Shown piece by piece: positions 60,583-64,000 of a DNA stretch of 64,000 nucleotides (its first letter is position 1; every line of letters begins with the position of its first letter). This DNA is from Sphagnum compactum. Lineage: Eukaryota; Bryophyta; Sphagnopsida; Sphagnales. Both the position numbers and the translations under genes were made by a program. The notes under the pieces were generated by a model. It saw only the letters and a list, made by a program, of their open reading frames with translations, was not told where the DNA came from and ran no database searches. The stretch is taken from assembly GCA_965153455.1 (NCBI GenBank), contig OZ234504.1, forward strand, positions 6,572,001 through 6,636,000. The letters are read 5' to 3'.

Positions 60583-63500
60583 CTTTGACATGGTTCAAAG
60601 TTGCCTACACATTTTTTTGGGTCTTTGAGATATCAGAGACCATCAATCAAGCACACATGTTCATCAATATAGGAATTTACAGACCCCCACCATCAAAACT
60701 GTTTGCTGAAAGGGTACATTTTCCTTATAAGGCTGCATGAGTTGAGTTTATTACTGCAGGATGAGGTCCTGTATTCTTTGGATGCAATCTTTCTGGTCCA
60801 GATGCTCACCATGTACATAGAAGATCTAGCTGCCCTCACTAATTTATTGGACCGCATGAAATGTTGCTTTGTGGCCCACATTGGAATGAAAGGTGCCCTT
60901 CGCTCAATGTCTCAATTTCGAGTCAAAGATAGTTATAAAGTTTCCTCCAGTGGCAGGGTTGGAACAGAAGTGACCATTGTCTGCGTCCATGTAAGCTCTT
61001 GATTTCAATCAGTCAGTTTTGCAGATGTTCTCAAGAGCAATGATGAGAGTAACCCAAAATATTAAACTTCTGACAGGGTATAATGGACACTGAGTTAGAT
61101 ACATCTCAAAACTTTTGAGGTGGACAAAAGAATCCAGGGATTGTAACCAAGGATTCATGTTAGGGAATTTGAGGGAGGTGGTGCACACTGCAGACTACAG
61201 GTCAAGCAGGAACCACTACTGTGTGATTTTGTCAATGAGCCCAGGAAGACAAAATCTGTTGCAGAGTGCAACAGGGAGTGCAGACTTTTTAGGTAGAACT
61301 TGTTAACTTTGTCCTGTTTCCATTTGTTTCACTGGTATTCGAAGGTTTTTTGCAGGCTGGTGGTCCTGTTTGTTCTCTTGTTTCAGCACTGGTAGCTGAT
61401 TCATGGCTTGCAGGAGAGAGAAGGAATCATACCCAAGCCAGAGCCTACAGGATACAGAGGGTCCAGATACACAGGACTGGAGAGTCTATTTCAACTCTTT
61501 TGTTCATGAACTGGAATCTGCACCAATAGTAGTAAAATTTGCTGTGTCTGATGCTTGCAGGATGTGTCTAAACCCAGTTCCCTTACCTGGGTAACTTACT
61601 ATGTAAGTGGGTAGGTTCTGAAGGTAAGCAGGTAGGGAATGTATTGGGTACTATGTAGGCACCCAAGTAGGTAAAGCACTTGGTGGCTACTAGGTACATA
61701 GATGCATGTGGATTGTTAGTACTTTAGGACATAGCTAACTAACCACCATGTAGTTAGCTATGGGACAAGAATACCATTGCATAAGTGTGTTTGTTTACTA
61801 TCATAAAGTAAAGCACTGACCCGATTTTTTAACACTACAAGTAATGGGTCTTAAAAATGGAATTCCCGAGTTTCTGTAAATTGTTGGGCATTTCACAAAA
61901 TCATCACCCATTACATGGATTGTCATCGTAGGTTAAGTTAAGGAGATTGGGTTGTAGGTACCAAGTACCTACAAGTTGTTAGGGCCACTATTGTAAGGCG
62001 ATGGTCATTGATGGCTACAGTATCAGAGACTAGTCATATCAAGTGGTGTTGTGCTCCTTGGTACCTATGGCACAAAGGATGGATGGGCAACCATTAATTG
62101 CCATATGAGCTTACATCCAAACTAGTATGTCCCATTTTATTAACTTGTCGACTGTAAGGTGGTGTAAAAAGCTATAGCATGAACTGATGTGTCAAAAGGC
62201 CACCTCTTTGAGATGATCATGGTTTATTTTTCATCCACTCACTTACCCACCATCCATCCACATGTGTATGGATGAGTTGTTCATTCATTTGGGCTGCTTG
62301 GTGTCATTGGTAATGATGTGAACAGTCAATTCAATGCCTTTGCAAGTGACTGAGAGTACCCAATGTTATACTTAACTTATGATGCCACACACACTTACAC
62401 ATGCACTCATAACTAGAAATTTTCGGTTGTGCTGAAAAAATCAAGCCGAGAGCCTAATGGCTATCGACTTGTGCCCAAAACTAGTGGCGGGATATAATTA
62501 AATCCATAAACCTCCATCTCCTTTACCATTATTCTTACCTCTTTCTCACATTTCAAACAGCCAAAATAAACATCTAACAAAATTGATCCAAAATAACTCT
62601 TTTTTTTTCACGATATTTTCCCCCCCCCCCCAAAAAGAGAGAATATTGTGACAGAATATTCCCTTTTTTTTTTGGGCTACTAAACTTTAAACCACTTGTG
62701 TAAGTCAAGACACTTTCCACCAAGTCTTTGCCAAGCCTTTGGGTAGGACCAATTACCTGACACTTTAAGCCTAGTGACAAAAAATTTCCCAGTGGGAAAC
62801 TGCCTGAAATGAGGAGGAGCTGCCCAAATTGGCAGGTCAAAGTTTGGCCTGCATCCAAAATAAATTTGGCTGCCCCCACCTCTAGGGGCTAGGAAGAGGA
62901 ACACTAGCCCTACTTAGGTCAAAGAGAGAGGATAGTCAATTGCATGTGGTTGCATACTTTGGTTGGGAGACCTAGTGTCATTCTTCTTTTTGGTTGTGGT
63001 TGTCCACTAAGACATAGTGTCCATGATCATGCAGCATGATGCAGAGCAACCATCATGTAGCTACTTGCATGGTGCTATTTAGTACTGAGTGAGCTGACAG
63101 AGTTTAGGGTTGAAGGGCTGGAACCTATTTTGGCATGCAATTTCTTTCTTATTCCCAAAACTAGAATTATTTGGTTATTTGGAAATTAAAAAAAAATGTT
63201 CCCAGATTTTTGTGGATAGACTTGTACAAAAAGAATTTGAGACTTCATTTTTTTCCTCATCTTTTTGGCTCCATGTGGTGGTTTTTCCTCCATGCATAAT
63301 AAGCAGCAGCCCTTGCAATTGAGCTTGGAATTTTATGCTTGGATTTCTTTTTGTCACATGGGGTTTGAAATGGGAATTGGCTGGCCCTCCAAAGTGCTGC
63401 ATTGTGTGTAGATGTTAGTCCAGCTTTTCAAAAAGGAGAAAGTGTTTCAGATCTGAAGGGATGTCTTTAGAGCAGATCCATCCATCCACAGATCCATCCA

Positions 63501-64000
63501 TATGTGGGCCTCTTCCAATGTCTACCACATCCCAAATAGTGTGCAAGATATTTCCTTGACATGCTAAACTAATCCATCCATCATGAGATTCTAGACAGAA
63601 CTGGTGACTTTAGGGCAGATTCACTCACACCCTATATGTGAGCCTCTAACTGGAGGTGTCTAGTGTCTACCAATGTTGGGTGTGTACCCAGTTTGGCAGG
63701 TTAGAATTGCTGGTTCCAGTTACATGATTAGTGAAAACCAAACTTGAACTGGGATCAATTTTGAAACCCAATTCCACAGCTAGAATCCAAACAAATATTT
63801 TTTTTTAAAAGGAAAATAATTGGGGGTTAACCAGCAGTTAACTGTTGGTTCTAGGGCAGGTTACCTAGAACTAGACCTGATTAGGGTTCTGATTTTCAAA
63901 ACCAGAACCAAAACCAGACTTTTAATTTTCTGAAGAACAGGACCCAAAACCACATTCCCAACTACATTTATGTGTGGAACCAGATCCATTCTAATTTACT
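60583..64000. other. 3' flank and gene-free tail of the window
   Basis: The first few hundred bases are probably YSL 3' UTR. At 61590-61690 a GTAGGT/ACTTAC(T/C)-type phrase recurs irregularly; a run of ten C lies at about 62620-62630; GATCCATCCATC words cluster at about 63475-63510. From about 63720 to the end ACCAGAACCAAAACCAG-like phrases predominate. Short frames such as 60703-61002 and 62574-62879 show no family resemblance or splice context. Confidence 0.45.

Overview
This window reads as nuclear DNA of a land plant. Seven protein genes with GT-AG introns can be assembled by eye, and all belong to plant-type families: a conserved plastid membrane protein, an alkaline ceramidase, an MBD10/11-like methyl-CpG-binding-domain protein, a PIRL-type LRR protein, an HVA22/TB2-DP1 protein, an organellar inorganic-pyrophosphatase-like protein and a YSL/OPT metal transporter. 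A Pol III tRNA-Thr(AGU) is also present. I cannot fix the lineage from sequence alone. The transposon families feel more like a seed-free plant or conifer than a crop angiosperm, but that is only an impression.

Layout. 0.6-3.6 kb: plastid protein (+). 4.46-4.53 kb: tRNA-Thr (-). 5.0-6.5 kb: ceramidase (+). 8.0-11.3 kb: MBD protein (-). 12.2-12.4 kb: 26-bp tandem repeat. 14.1-16.2 kb: LRR protein (-), with a TATA box and teloboxes upstream. 18.7-20.9 kb: decayed reverse transcriptase (-). 23.6-24.3 kb: solo LTR with a 5-bp target duplication. 25.4-27.7 kb: almost full-length but broken hAT transposase (-). 30.4-32.5 kb: HVA22 (-), with two G-boxes upstream and a dispersed repeat in one intron. 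33.9-39.5 kb: two head-to-tail decayed copies of an element that appears to encode a Crypton/DUF3504-like tyrosine recombinase; the 3' half of a third copy lies at 48.7-50.3 kb. 40.7-41.0 and 53.6-54.0 kb: two copies of a small TIR element. 41.6-42.4 kb: second hAT-type remnant (-). 43.1-46.7 kb: tandem arrays, namely a 180-197-bp satellite-like array and a ~103-bp array carrying a plant telobox in most units, the latter split by a 611-bp MITE. 50.9-52.4 kb: pyrophosphatase-like gene (+). 56.8-60.6 kb: YSL transporter (+). The last 3.4 kb hold no gene I can support.

The seven genes are ordinary dispersed plant genes, not an operon or cluster. They sit in two gene-bearing flanks (0-16 kb and 50-61 kb) plus an HVA22 island at 30-33 kb, separated by about 30 kb of AT-rich, stop-riddled transposon and satellite DNA. 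The best candidate for something poorly described is the tyrosine-recombinase-like repeat family. The most interesting protein details are a ceramidase with intact zinc residues but a changed calcium loop, a pyrophosphatase-like protein lacking several usual active-site residues, and genes with very small coding exons (13, 27, 27 and 39 nt).

All exon joins were read by eye from splice consensus, phase and family resemblance. No alignment or database search was run.
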